The translations under genes were made by a program, and so were the position numbers. 64,000 nt of DNA from Agrococcus sp. SGAir0287 (lineage in GTDB: Bacteria; Actinomycetota; Actinomycetes; Actinomycetales; Microbacteriaceae), in NCBI RefSeq assembly GCF_005484985.1, contig NZ_CP027942.1, positions 992,001-1,056,000 on the forward strand, in the 5' to 3' direction. Below are positions 21,263-31,376 of this stretch, piece by piece (position 1 is the stretch's first letter; every line of letters starts with the position of its first letter). A model generated the notes under the pieces. The model was not told the DNA's origin, searched no databases, and saw only the letters and a list, made by a program, of their open reading frames with translations.

Positions 21263-22655
21263 AGGTGGGGGAGGAGGCGGTGGCCGCGGGAGCGAGGCGA
21301 TAGCGCGCCGCTCGGTGCGACTCGGGGACGCGGGGGCCGGCGCCGTGCAGCTTCTCGCGGAGTGTGCCGGGCGCGTAGGAGGACGGATAGGCACCGCGCT
21401 CGCGGAGCACGGGGATGACGTGCTCGATGACGTCCTCCCACGTGCCGGGGGTCACGGCGTATGCGAGGTTGAAGCCGTCGACGTCCGTCTCCTCCACCCA
21501 CGACTGCAGCTCGTCGGCGATCTCCTCGCCCGAGCCGACGATCGTCGGACCGAGGCCGCCGATCGCGGCGTGCCGACCGAGGTCGCCGACGGTCCACTCG
21601 CGGCCGAGCGCCGCCTCCTGCTGCAGGTGCTGCACCGTCGACTGGATCGCGTTCGACTCGACGTCGCCGACCGGCTGGTCGGGGTCGTACGCGGCGAGGT
21701 CGACGCCCATCCAGCCCGACAGGAAGGTCAGCGCACCCTCCTCCGACGCGTACGAGCGGTAGTCGGCCTCCTTCGCGACCGCCTCCTCGTGCGTCGCCGC
21801 TGTGATGACGGTCAGCAGCGTGTAGATCCTCGCCGAGCATCGGTCGCGCCCCTCGGCCTCCAACGCGTCGCGGATGCGCTGCACGGTCGCGGCGAGCACC
21901 TCCTTCGAGCGCGCGGCGACGAAGATCGCCTCCGCGTTGCCGGCCGCGAAGCGGATCCCGCGCGGCGAGGCGCCCGCCTGGTAGATCACCGGCGTCCGCT
22001 GCGGCGACGGCTCCGAGATGTGGATGCCCGGCACGCGGAAGTGCCGACCCTCGTGGCGGATCGGGTGCACCTTCGCGGGGTCGGTGAAGATGCCGCGCTC
22101 GCGATCCTCGACGACGGCGTCGTCCTCCCACGACCCCTCCCACAGCTTGTAGAGCACCTCGAGGTACTCGTCGGCGTGGTCGTAGCGGTCGTCGTGCGCG
22201 AGCTGATCCTCCTGCCCCATGTTGCGCGCGGCGGACGGCAGGTAGCCGGTCACGACGTTCCAGCCGATGCGGCCGTTCGTGAGGTGGTCGAGCGTCGTGA
22301 GCCGACGCGCGAAGGGATAGGGATGCTCGAACGCCGTGCCGGCGGTGATCCCGAAGCCGAGGTGCTCGGTGACGGCCGCCATCGCCGACACGAGCAGGAT
22401 CGGATCGTTCACCGGCACCTGGGCGCCGTTGCGGATCGCGGCCTCGTTCGTGCCGCCGTACACGTCGTAGGTGCCGAGCACGTCGGCGATGAAGATGCCG
22501 TCGAACGTGCCCGACTCGAGCAGGCGCGCGAGCGACGTCCAGTACTCGATGGTGGTGTAGTGCCGCGAGCGGTCGTCCGGGTGGCGCCACAGGCCGGAGG
22601 ACTGGTGGGCGACGCAGTTCATGTCGAACGCGTTGAAGCGGATCTGCCTGGTCAT
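21261..22655 (-). CDS. LLM-class flavin-dependent monooxygenase, NtaA/SnaA/DszA family
   Basis: A 464-residue luciferase-like FMNH2-dependent monooxygenase of the large NtaA/SnaA/DszA/SoxA branch. Landmarks are the N-terminal IRFNAFDMNCVAHQSSGLWR, HYTTIEYWTSLARLLESGTFDGIFIADVLG, LDHLTNGRIGWNVVTGYL and PVIYQAGASPRGIRFAA. I chose the ATG at 22655 because it starts the conserved MTRQIRFNAFDMN segment. Such enzymes need reduced flavin from a separate reductase, and an FMN reductase is encoded divergently 121 bp away. Members act on chelators, sulfonates, sulfones or other organosulfur compounds; the substrate here is unknown. Confidence 0.9.
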   Translation of the reverse strand: MTRQIRFNAFDMNCVAHQSSGLWRHPDDRSRHYTTIEYWTSLARLLESGTFDGIFIADVLGTYDVYGGTNEAAIRNGAQVPVNDPILLVSAMAAVTEHLGFGITAGTAFEHPYPFARRLTTLDHLTNGRIGWNVVTGYLPSAARNMGQEDQLAHDDRYDHADEYLEVLYKLWEGSWEDDAVVEDRERGIFTDPAKVHPIRHEGRHFRVPGIHISEPSPQRTPVIYQAGASPRGIRFAAGNAEAIFVAARSKEVLAATVQRIRDALEAEGRDRCSARIYTLLTVITAATHEEAVAKEADYRSYASEEGALTFLSGWMGVDLAAYDPDQPVGDVESNAIQSTVQHLQQEAALGREWTVGDLGRHAAIGGLGPTIVGSGEEIADELQSWVEETDVDGFNLAYAVTPGTWEDVIEHVIPVLRERGAYPSSYAPGTLREKLHGAGPRVPESHRAARYRLAPAATASSPT

Positions 22656-22763
22656 GCGGGCATGCAAGCTGCGCGTCCGCCGCCTGCGCAAGACGCGAGC
22701 GACTCGGGACGCAACGCGTCGTCATGCGACGCAATGCGCGCACCGCCGAGGCGCTCGTCGACC

Positions 22764-22769
22764 TAGCCT
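22764..22769 (+). promoter_or_regulatory. -10 box of the FMN reductase gene (leaderless start)
   Basis: TAGCCT lies 7 nt before the ATG at 22777, so transcription should begin at or next to the start codon. The 121-bp divergent gap otherwise holds the unseen control of the monooxygenase gene; no clear operator was found. Confidence 0.5.
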
Positions 22770-22776
22770 GCCGTGC

Positions 22777-23355
22777 ATGAGCGACACCTTCGAGCCCCCG
22801 CTGCGCGTCGTCGGCGTGAACGGCAGCCTGCAGTCGCCGTCGAAGACGGGCGTGCTGCTCGACGCCGTGCTCGCGGCCATCGGCGAGCGCGCGACGATCG
22901 AGCCGCGGCGCATCGACCTCGCGAGCATCGCGAGCGGCTTCGCGGGCGCCGTGTCGCGCGAGGGGCTGTCGCCCGAGGTCGAGGATGCGCTCGCGGCGGT
23001 CGAGGCCGCCGACGTGCTCGTCGTCGGCACCCCCATCTATCGCGCGTCGTTCACGGGCCTCTTCAAGCACTTCTTCGACTTCGTCGAGCAGCGCGCGCTC
23101 GTCGACACGCCCGTGCTGCTCACGGCCACGGGCGGCAGCGAGCGGCACACGCTCACGATCGAGCACCAGCTGCGGCCGCTGTTCGGCTTCTTCCAGGCGC
23201 TCACGCTGCCGACGGGCGTGTACGGCTCCGCGGGCGACTTCGCCGACGGACGGGTCGCATCGCCGGCGCTGCTCGACCGCATCGACGCCGCCGTCTCGCG
23301 CTCGCTGCCGCTCGTCGCGCACCGCGTGCGCCCCACGGTGCCCGCGCGCTGGTAG
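22777..23355 (+). CDS. NADPH-dependent FMN reductase (MsuE/SsuE-like)
   Basis: A 192-residue flavodoxin-fold reductase. The phosphate-binding loop is GVNGSLQSPSKTG near residue 13, and the VVGTPIYRASFTGLFKHFFDFV segment is the typical flavin-binding region of the FMN reductase family. It probably supplies FMNH2 to the divergently encoded LLM monooxygenase, as in alkanesulfonate and related two-component systems. The ATG at 22777 has TAGCCT 7 nt upstream. Confidence 0.9.
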   Translation: MSDTFEPPLRVVGVNGSLQSPSKTGVLLDAVLAAIGERATIEPRRIDLASIASGFAGAVSREGLSPEVEDALAAVEAADVLVVGTPIYRASFTGLFKHFFDFVEQRALVDTPVLLTATGGSERHTLTIEHQLRPLFGFFQALTLPTGVYGSAGDFADGRVASPALLDRIDAAVSRSLPLVAHRVRPTVPARW

Positions 23356-23414
23356 CGGATCGCCGCGCACGGCATCCGGCGGGCGCGACCCGCGATGGAT
23401 GCGAGGATGGTGGG

Positions 23415-24467
23415 ATGGACCTCGGGGAGCACGTGCTGTTCGTGCACGCGCATCCCGACGACGAGACGCTCTCGACCGGTGCGGCCATCGCGACGGTCGC
23501 GCAGACCGGCGTCGCCTCCGTCCTCACCCTCACGATGGGCGAGCGCGGCGAGGCGCGCCCCGAGGCGCGCGACGCCCTCGACGCCGCCGGGAGCCTGCCT
23601 GCGCTGCGCAGCCTCGAGCTCGACCGCGCGATCGTCGCGCTCGGGGCGACCCGCGTCGAGCCGGATGCGCGCTTCGAGGACTCGGGCATGGCGTGGGTCG
23701 GCGGTCGGGCGGCACCGAGCGCCGACGTGTCGACGGCGGCGCTGACGTCGCAGCCGCCGACCGACGTCGAGCTGCTCGTGCTCGACGCGGTGCAGCGCCT
23801 CCGCCCCGACGCGATCGTGACGTACGACGAGGACGGCGGCTACGGCCATCCCGACCACCGCGCCGTGCACCTCGCCGTCGTCGCGGTCGCGCGCGACCTG
23901 CGCATCCCGGTCTACGTCCGCAGCTCGGAGCCCGCCGACGTCGCAGTGCCCCTCGCACCCGTCGCCGACCGCGTCCACGACGCGCTCGCGGCGCACGCGA
24001 GCCAGCTCGCCGTCGACGGCCGCGACGTCGTGCACGTCGGCGGCCAGCGCGAGCCGATCGCCGACGTCGAGCACTACCGCCTCGTGCGCGCGCCGTCGCC
24101 GATCGGCTGGGGCACGACGGTCGTCGTCGGGCTCGTCGCGCTCGTCATCGGCACCGTCGGCACCTTCGCGTACCGCGCCGTCGAGCCGTGGGGCCTCGTG
24201 CTCGCGCTCGTCGCGGCGCTCGGCATCGTCGTCGGCCCGCGCCTGCTCGGCTCGCGGCCCGCGACGATCGCGGCGGCGGTCGGCGTCCTCGCCCCCATCG
24301 CGCTCGTCGCGCTCGACCCCTTCCGCACGGCGGGCAGCGCCGGCCTCCTCGCGGCGGACCTGCTCGGCTGGCTCTGGGTGCTCGTGCCCGGCGTCGCGGC
24401 GCTCGTCGCCGTCGCATGGCCGTCGCCCGAGGGCATCGCGCGCATCCGCGACGCGGCGCGCGGCTGA
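23415..24467 (+). CDS. PIG-L family deacetylase with C-terminal membrane domain
   Basis: A 350-residue protein. Residues 1 to about 225 are a LmbE/PIG-L zinc deacetylase domain: FVHAHPDDETLSTG gives the metal-binding HPDDE motif, and TYDEDGGYGHPDHRAVH gives the third histidine region. The rest (about 230-350) is hydrophobic with four predicted helices and ends in a short soluble tail. MshB and Mca, which act in mycothiol metabolism, share the catalytic domain but lack this membrane part. The natural substrate is therefore open; an N-acetylglucosamine-containing lipid or mycothiol-type compound is possible. Confidence 0.85.
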   Translation: MDLGEHVLFVHAHPDDETLSTGAAIATVAQTGVASVLTLTMGERGEARPEARDALDAAGSLPALRSLELDRAIVALGATRVEPDARFEDSGMAWVGGRAAPSADVSTAALTSQPPTDVELLVLDAVQRLRPDAIVTYDEDGGYGHPDHRAVHLAVVAVARDLRIPVYVRSSEPADVAVPLAPVADRVHDALAAHASQLAVDGRDVVHVGGQREPIADVEHYRLVRAPSPIGWGTTVVVGLVALVIGTVGTFAYRAVEPWGLVLALVAALGIVVGPRLLGSRPATIAAAVGVLAPIALVALDPFRTAGSAGLLAADLLGWLWVLVPGVAALVAVAWPSPEGIARIRDAARG

Positions 24468-24573
24468 CGACCGCGACGCACGGACGCCGCCCGGGCGCGA
24501 CACGACGCTGCCGCGGCTGGTCGAGCGGCCCGCGACGGCGACGATAGGCTGAGTCGGTCGAAAGGACCCCCTC

Positions 24574-24891
24574 GTGACCTACGTGATCGCGCTCCCATGC
24601 GTCGACGTGAAGGACCGCGCGTGCGTCGACGAATGCCCCGTCGACTGCATCTACGAGGGCGAGCGGATGCTGTACATCCACCCCGACGAGTGCGTCGACT
24701 GCGGCGCGTGCGAGCCCGTGTGCCCGGTCGAGGCGATCTACTACGAGGACGACGTGCCCGAGGAGTGGGCCGAGTACTACGACGTCAACGTGCAGTTCTT
24801 CGAGACGCACGGATCGCCCGGCGGCGCCGCGAAGGTCGGCGTCATCGCCGACGATCACGCGATCGTCAAGGCGCTGCCGCCGCAGGCCTGA
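24574..24891 (+). CDS. fdxA: 7-iron ferredoxin FdxA
   Basis: A 105-residue ferredoxin. Cys9, Cys17, Cys21 and Cys25 in the first half and Cys40, Cys43, Cys46 and Cys50 (CVDCGACEPVCP) in the second match the 3Fe-4S plus 4Fe-4S pattern of actinobacterial FdxA. GTG start after AAAGGA. A -10 candidate TAGGCT is at 24545-24550. The gene is followed 15 bp later by dapC, an arrangement that recurs in Actinobacteria. Confidence 0.95.
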   Translation: MTYVIALPCVDVKDRACVDECPVDCIYEGERMLYIHPDECVDCGACEPVCPVEAIYYEDDVPEEWAEYYDVNVQFFETHGSPGGAAKVGVIADDHAIVKALPPQA

Positions 24892-24906
24892 GCGCCGCAC
24901 GATCGC

Positions 24907-25992
24907 ATGGATCAGCTGCCCGCGTTCCCCTGGGACTCCCTCGCCGAGGCGAAGGCCGTCGCGGCCGCGCACCCGGATGGCATCGTCGACCTGTCGGTCG
25001 GCTCGCCCGTCGACCCCACGCCGCACGTCATCCAGGACGCGCTCGCCGCGGCGTCCGACGCGCCGACCTACCCGACGTGCTGGGGCACGCCCGCGCTGCG
25101 CGACGCGATCGTCGACTGGTTCGCACGCGTGCGCGGCGTGCCGGGGCTCGGTCACGCGAACGTCATGCCGACCGTCGGGTCGAAGGAGACCGTGGCGGGT
25201 CTGCCGCTGTGGCTCGGCCTCGGGCCCGGCGACGTCGTCGTGCACCCCACCGTGGCGTACCCGACGTACGACATCGGCGCGCGCGTCGCGGGCGCGACGC
25301 CCGTGCCGGCCGACGACCCCGACGACTGGCCCGAGGGCACGCGCCTCGTCTGGGTGAACTCGCCGTCGAACCCCACGGGCGACGTCGCAGGCGTCGAGGC
25401 GCTGCGCCGCGTCGTGGAGCGCGCGCGGGCGATCGGCGCGGTCGTCGCGAGCGACGAGTGCTACGCGCTGCTGCCCTGGGACGTCGACGAGGTGCCCTCG
25501 ATCCTCGATCCGCGCATCGCCGGGAGCACGCGCGAGGGCCTGCTCGTCGTGCATTCGATGTCGAAGCAGTCGTCGATCGCCGGCTATCGCGCGGCGTTCG
25601 TCGCCGGATGCGCCCGCATCGTCGGCAGGGTGCTCGAGGTGCGCAAGCACGTCGGCCTCATCCCGCCCATGCCGGTGCAGCACGCCATGACGGTGGGGCT
25701 CGCCGACGACGCGCACGTGGCGGAGCAGCGCGAGCGCTACCGCGCGCGTCGCGACGCGCTGCGTCCCGCGCTCGAGGCGGCCGGCTTCGCGGTGCGCGGG
25801 GAGGCCGGCCTCTACCTGTGGTCGACGGACGGCCGCGACGCGCGCACGCAGGTCGACGCGCTCGCCGCCCACGGCATCCTCGTCGCGCCCGGCGACTTCT
25901 ACGGCGATGCCGGCCACGTACGCGTCGCGCTCACCGCGAGCGACGAGCGCATCGCCGAGGCCGCCCGGCGCCTGGCCGGTTTTCGACGCTGA
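24907..25992 (+). CDS. dapC: N-succinyldiaminopimelate aminotransferase
   Basis: A 361-residue class I PLP aminotransferase of the actinobacterial DapC type, which makes N-succinyl-LL-diaminopimelate in lysine and peptidoglycan synthesis. Landmarks are DLSVGSPVDPTP, YPTCWGTPALRDAI, VNSPSNPTGD and the PLP lysine Lys220 in HSMSKQSSIAGYRAAF. The neighbour fdxA and the DapD and DapE genes elsewhere in the window support the assignment: three steps of the succinylase branch lie within 10 kb. Confidence 0.92.
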   Translation: MDQLPAFPWDSLAEAKAVAAAHPDGIVDLSVGSPVDPTPHVIQDALAAASDAPTYPTCWGTPALRDAIVDWFARVRGVPGLGHANVMPTVGSKETVAGLPLWLGLGPGDVVVHPTVAYPTYDIGARVAGATPVPADDPDDWPEGTRLVWVNSPSNPTGDVAGVEALRRVVERARAIGAVVASDECYALLPWDVDEVPSILDPRIAGSTREGLLVVHSMSKQSSIAGYRAAFVAGCARIVGRVLEVRKHVGLIPPMPVQHAMTVGLADDAHVAEQRERYRARRDALRPALEAAGFAVRGEAGLYLWSTDGRDARTQVDALAAHGILVAPGDFYGDAGHVRVALTASDERIAEAARRLAGFRR

Positions 25993-26016
25993 CTGCGTAC
26001 GCCATAGGGTGTGATG

Positions 26017-27303
<1,287 letters not shown>

Positions 27304-27350
27304 ATCCATCCCACCGCAGCGAAAGCGGTTCCGTGCTCGAGGAGAGACAC

Positions 27351-28799
27351 ATGGCACGCACCGCGATCGCGACGCGGCTCGACGGATACTTCCAGATCCG
27401 CGAGCGCGGCTCCACGATCCCGCAGGAGGTCCGGGGCGGCCTCGTGACGTTCTTCGCGATGGCGTACATCATCGTGCTGAACCCGCTCATCATCGGCGGC
27501 TTCTCCGCCGACCAGGCGGCGGTCGACGTCGAGGGCGGCTGGCTGCCCAACGGGCAGGTCGCAGCCGTGACCGCGCTCGTCGGCGGCCTCATGACGATCG
27601 CGATGGGGCTCGTCGCGAACGTGCCGTTCGGGCTCGCCGCGGGCCTCGGCATCAACTCCTTCCTCGCCTTCACGCTCGTGGGCGAGCTCACGTGGCCCGA
27701 GGCGATGGGCCTCGTCGTCGTCAACGGCGTGCTCATCGTCGTGCTGAGCGTCACCGGTCTGCGCCGCCGCATCTTCGAGGCGATCCCGGCCGAGCTGAAG
27801 AGCGCGATCGCCGTCGGCGTCGGCCTCTTCATCGCCTTCATCGGATTCGTCGACTCGGGCTTCGTGCGCACGACCGAGCTCGCGTCGCCGCCGCTGCAGC
27901 TGGGCGAGGGCGGCTCGATCACGGCGCTGCCGACGATCGTCTTCCTCGTCGCGCTCGCGATCATGGGCATCCTCGTCGCCCGCCGGGTGCGCGGGGCGCT
28001 GCTCATCGGCATCGTCGTGGCGACGGTGCTCGCGATCGGCGCGCAGGCGCTGTGGCCCGTCGGCCCCGCGTTCGAGGTGGGCGTGGGCGGCTGGAACCTC
28101 GCCGCGCCCGCGCTGCCCTCGGCGCTCGTGTCGCTGCCCGATCTCTCGCTCGTCGGGCAGGTGGATCCGTTCGGCGCGTTCGCGCGCGTCGGCCCCGTCG
28201 CGGCGTCGATGCTCGTCTTCACGCTCTTCTTCCTGAACTTCTTCGACGCCATGGGGTCGATGACGGGCCTCGCGAAGCAGGCGGGCATCGCGGCGCCCGA
28301 CGGCACGTTCCCGGGCCTGAAGCGCGCGCTCGTCGTCGAGGGCGTCGGCGCGATCGCGGGCGGTGGTGCGAGCGCGTCGTCGAACACGGTCTTCATCGAC
28401 TCCGCGGCCGGCATCGGCGAGGGGGCGCGCACGGGCCTCGCGTCGGTCGTGACGGGCGTGCTCTTCCTCGCGGCGATGTTCCTCACGCCGCTCACGCAGA
28501 TCGTGCCGCTCGAGGTGGCGGCGGCGACGCTCGTCATCGTCGGCGCGCTCATGATGAGCCAGATCCGCGACATCGACTTCACCGACTTCCGCGTCGCGCT
28601 GCCCGCGTTCCTCACGATCGTCGTCATGCCGCTGACGTACAACATCGCGAACGGCATCGGCGTCGGCTTCATCGCGTGGGTGCTCGTGCACGCGGTCTCC
28701 GGTCGCGCGCGCACGATCAGCCCGCTGCTGTGGGTCGTCGCAGGCCTCTTCGTCGTCTTCTTCGTCCGCGGACCCATCGAGGCGCTGCTCGGCCTGTAG
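27351..28799 (+). CDS. NCS2 family purine permease (AzgA-like)
   Basis: A 482-residue membrane transporter of the AzgA/PbuG branch of the NCS2 family, which imports adenine, guanine or hypoxanthine with protons. Landmarks are the N-terminal ATRLDGYFQIRERGSTIPQEVRGGLVTFFAMAYIIVLNP, the GLAAGLGINSFLAFTL helix, and SSNTVFIDSAAGIGEGARTGLAS. The ATG at 27351 follows GAGGAGA at normal distance; an upstream GTG at 27333 would leave no such ribosome site. It stands alone. Confidence 0.92.
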   Translation: MARTAIATRLDGYFQIRERGSTIPQEVRGGLVTFFAMAYIIVLNPLIIGGFSADQAAVDVEGGWLPNGQVAAVTALVGGLMTIAMGLVANVPFGLAAGLGINSFLAFTLVGELTWPEAMGLVVVNGVLIVVLSVTGLRRRIFEAIPAELKSAIAVGVGLFIAFIGFVDSGFVRTTELASPPLQLGEGGSITALPTIVFLVALAIMGILVARRVRGALLIGIVVATVLAIGAQALWPVGPAFEVGVGGWNLAAPALPSALVSLPDLSLVGQVDPFGAFARVGPVAASMLVFTLFFLNFFDAMGSMTGLAKQAGIAAPDGTFPGLKRALVVEGVGAIAGGGASASSNTVFIDSAAGIGEGARTGLASVVTGVLFLAAMFLTPLTQIVPLEVAAATLVIVGALMMSQIRDIDFTDFRVALPAFLTIVVMPLTYNIANGIGVGFIAWVLVHAVSGRARTISPLLWVVAGLFVVFFVRGPIEALLGL

Positions 28800-28834
28800 A
28801 CGCGGCGTCGGAGGCGGGGCGTAGCCTCTGCCGC

Positions 28835-29776
28835 ATGGACGACGTGACGACCTGGCTCCTCGAGGGCGATCCCGGCATCCGCTGGCAGGTCATGCAGGAC
28901 CTGCTCGACGCTCCGCAGGAGGAGGTCGACGCCGAGCGCGCCCGCGTCGCCCACGAGGGCTTCGGCGCCGCGCTGCTGGCGGCCCGCGGCGACGACGGGC
29001 TCTGGGCGGGCGGTGCGTGGGCGCCGGCAGGCTGGTCGTGGGAGCTCGGGGAGCCGCAGGCGTGGACGTCGACGTCGTGGGTGCTCGAGTCGCTGTGCGA
29101 CCTCGGGATGCCCGCCGACGAGCCCGTCATGGCGGAGACGGTCGAGCTCATCGCCCGCAACGGCCGCTGGGAGTACGGCGACCTGCCGTTCTGGCAGGGC
29201 GAGGTCGACTCCTGCATCAACGGCCGCACCATCCGCGCGGGGGCACGGTTCGGGGCCGACGTCTCGGCGATCGTCGCCTACTGCGAGGAGGATCAGCAGC
29301 CCGACGGCGGCTGGAACTGCTTCCGACTCGAGGGCGAGGGCTCGACGAGGTCGTCGTTCGCGAGCACGATCAGCGTGCTCGAGGGCCTGCTGGAGTACCA
29401 GCAGCGCACCGGCAGGTCGACGGCGGCGATGCGGGAGCGCGGCATGGCCTACCTGCTCGAGCGCTCGCTGCTGCGCGGGCTGCGCTCGGGCGAGATCGTC
29501 TCGCCGTCGTACCTGTCGTTCGCCTTCCCGCCGCGCGCGCGGTACGACGTCCTGCGCGCGCTCGACCACCTGCGGCTCGCGGGGCTCGATCCGGAGCCGC
29601 GCATGGCCGAGGCGATCGCCATCGTGCGCTCGAAGCGGCAGCCCGATGGCCGCTGGCTGTCGGAGTACGACGACCCCGGCGCCGTGCAGCTGCACCTCGA
29701 CGCGCCGTCCGGCGAGCCGAGCCGCTGGAACACGCTGCGCGCGCTGCGCGTGCTGCGCTGGGCCGACGGCGGCTGA
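28835..29776 (+). CDS. Prenyltransferase/squalene-cyclase repeat-like protein of unknown function
   Basis: A 313-residue soluble protein with no signal peptide. It has alternating helices and several QW-like repeats, such as ARGDDGLWAGGAW, IARNGRWEYGD, QQPDGGWNC and RQPDGRWLSE, which suggest an alpha/alpha-toroid fold like squalene cyclases or prenyltransferases. The DxDD motif of type II terpene cyclases is absent, so cyclase activity is doubtful. The ATG has TAGCCT 7 nt upstream (leaderless). No functional neighbour. Confidence 0.65.
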   Translation: MDDVTTWLLEGDPGIRWQVMQDLLDAPQEEVDAERARVAHEGFGAALLAARGDDGLWAGGAWAPAGWSWELGEPQAWTSTSWVLESLCDLGMPADEPVMAETVELIARNGRWEYGDLPFWQGEVDSCINGRTIRAGARFGADVSAIVAYCEEDQQPDGGWNCFRLEGEGSTRSSFASTISVLEGLLEYQQRTGRSTAAMRERGMAYLLERSLLRGLRSGEIVSPSYLSFAFPPRARYDVLRALDHLRLAGLDPEPRMAEAIAIVRSKRQPDGRWLSEYDDPGAVQLHLDAPSGEPSRWNTLRALRVLRWADGG

Positions 29777-29795
29777 GGGCCGCCGGCCGCAGCGC

Positions 29796-31376
29796 TCAGT
29801 CCTCGCTCGACACCGCGGCGAGCACCTCGGGCCACGTGCGATCGAGGCGGTCGCCGCCGATGCGGATGCCCAGGCCGATCGCGACGGCGCCGACGGCGAG
29901 CCCGACGGCGACGGCGACCCAGCCGAGCCACGGCTGCCACACGACGCTCGCGATCGCGAGCGCGATGGCGGGGGCGGAGGCGACGAGCGTGATGGGCGCC
30001 ATGATCGCGAGGGCGGCGAGCGACTGCGCGCCGCCGGACGAGCCGCGGCCGAACGGCCGCTCCGGGCTGGGCGCGCGGCCCGGCAGGAAGGCGCCGACGG
30101 CGATGCCGACGCCCGCGGCGACGAGCGACGTGCCGACGGCGGCGCCGAGGCCGGCGGGCAGCAGGTCCCAGCCGCCGGTGATCCCGGCGACCACGACGGG
30201 CGCGGCGACGACCATGGGTCCGAGCACGACGCCGGCGCCGAGCAGGCGACCTGCACGGTCGGCGCGCCCCGAGACGCCGGCGAGCACGTGCAGCGCGAGC
30301 GCATCCTTGTCGTAGGCGAGCGAGAGCTGCGTGATCTGCAGCACCATGAGCGCCATCACGAGCGGCAGGAAGAGCGCCAGTCGCGGATCGAGGGCCTGGC
30401 CGCCGATGAGCTGGGAGCCCACGAGGATGAGCGGCAGCACGAGCACCGCGATGGCGTTCAGCAGGTGGCGGGGGTCGCGCCGCGTGAAGCGCACGCCGCG
30501 CGCCGCGATCGCCCCGACGGGCGTCGCCGGCACCAGCCGGTCCACGATGCCGCCCGAGCGCACACGACCGCCGCCGGAGGCCTCGACGGGCGCGACGAGC
30601 CGCGCGGCGAGCTGCGCACCCCATGCCCACCACAGCAGCGCGACGGTCGCGAGGGCGACGAGGAGGCGGACGCCGGCGGCGATCCAGTCGCCGCCGGCGA
30701 TGGCGGCGGGCACGCCCGCCGTCGCGCCGATGGGCGTCCAGGCGAGCACGGTGGCGACGTCGGTCAGGACGCCGAGTGCCGAGGGCGAGGACGTGATCGC
30801 CTGGACGGCGACGCTGACGATGAGCCCCGAGCAGATGAGCAGCAGCATGAGGACGATCGCCGTCACGTCCCGCGAGCGTCGCGACGCGAGCGTCTGCGCG
30901 AGCGCGCCGGAGACGACGCGCGCGCCGAGCATGCACGTGACGAGGGCGATCGGCAGCATGACGATCGCGGCGACGAGCGTCGCGACCTGCGTGCTCCAGG
31001 CGATGAGCAGCAGCGCGAGCGCGAGCGCCGTCGCGATGCCGCCGATGCCGAGGAGGTGGGCGAGCGCGAGCCCGGGCAGGAGCTGCCGGGCGCGGACGGG
31101 CAGCAGCGCGAAGCGCTCGGGCGCGAGCGACTCGTCGGCGCTCGTGAGGATCGCGCCCACCGCCCATCCCACGACGGCGACGGAGGTGACGAGCACGAGC
31201 ACGAACGGCACGGCCTCCGGCGCGCCGACGCGCAGCGCGACGGCTCCGGCGCCGACGAGGAAGAGCAGCCAGAGCGCGCCGAGCACGCCGAAGACGAGGC
31301 CGACGATGTGCCAGGGGCTGCGGGTGAGCGAGCGGCCCAGCTGCCGCAGGCGGAGGCCTAGGAGGAGCGCAGCCAC
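29796..31376 (-). CDS. ABC transporter permease, large membrane subunit of an exporter
   Basis: A 526-residue, very hydrophobic protein with about 12 predicted helices in two halves separated by a charged linker (about residues 260-300, RLVAPVEASGGGRVRSGG). It is encoded directly after, and overlapping, an ABC-2 type ATPase gene, so it should be the membrane part of that exporter. The GTG start at 31376 overlaps the ATPase stop by 19 bp. The transported molecule is unknown. I do not recognise a specific family beyond an ABC-2-like permease. Confidence 0.8.
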   Translation of the reverse strand: MAALLLGLRLRQLGRSLTRSPWHIVGLVFGVLGALWLLFLVGAGAVALRVGAPEAVPFVLVLVTSVAVVGWAVGAILTSADESLAPERFALLPVRARQLLPGLALAHLLGIGGIATALALALLLIAWSTQVATLVAAIVMLPIALVTCMLGARVVSGALAQTLASRRSRDVTAIVLMLLLICSGLIVSVAVQAITSSPSALGVLTDVATVLAWTPIGATAGVPAAIAGGDWIAAGVRLLVALATVALLWWAWGAQLAARLVAPVEASGGGRVRSGGIVDRLVPATPVGAIAARGVRFTRRDPRHLLNAIAVLVLPLILVGSQLIGGQALDPRLALFLPLVMALMVLQITQLSLAYDKDALALHVLAGVSGRADRAGRLLGAGVVLGPMVVAAPVVVAGITGGWDLLPAGLGAAVGTSLVAAGVGIAVGAFLPGRAPSPERPFGRGSSGGAQSLAALAIMAPITLVASAPAIALAIASVVWQPWLGWVAVAVGLAVGAVAIGLGIRIGGDRLDRTWPEVLAAVSSED

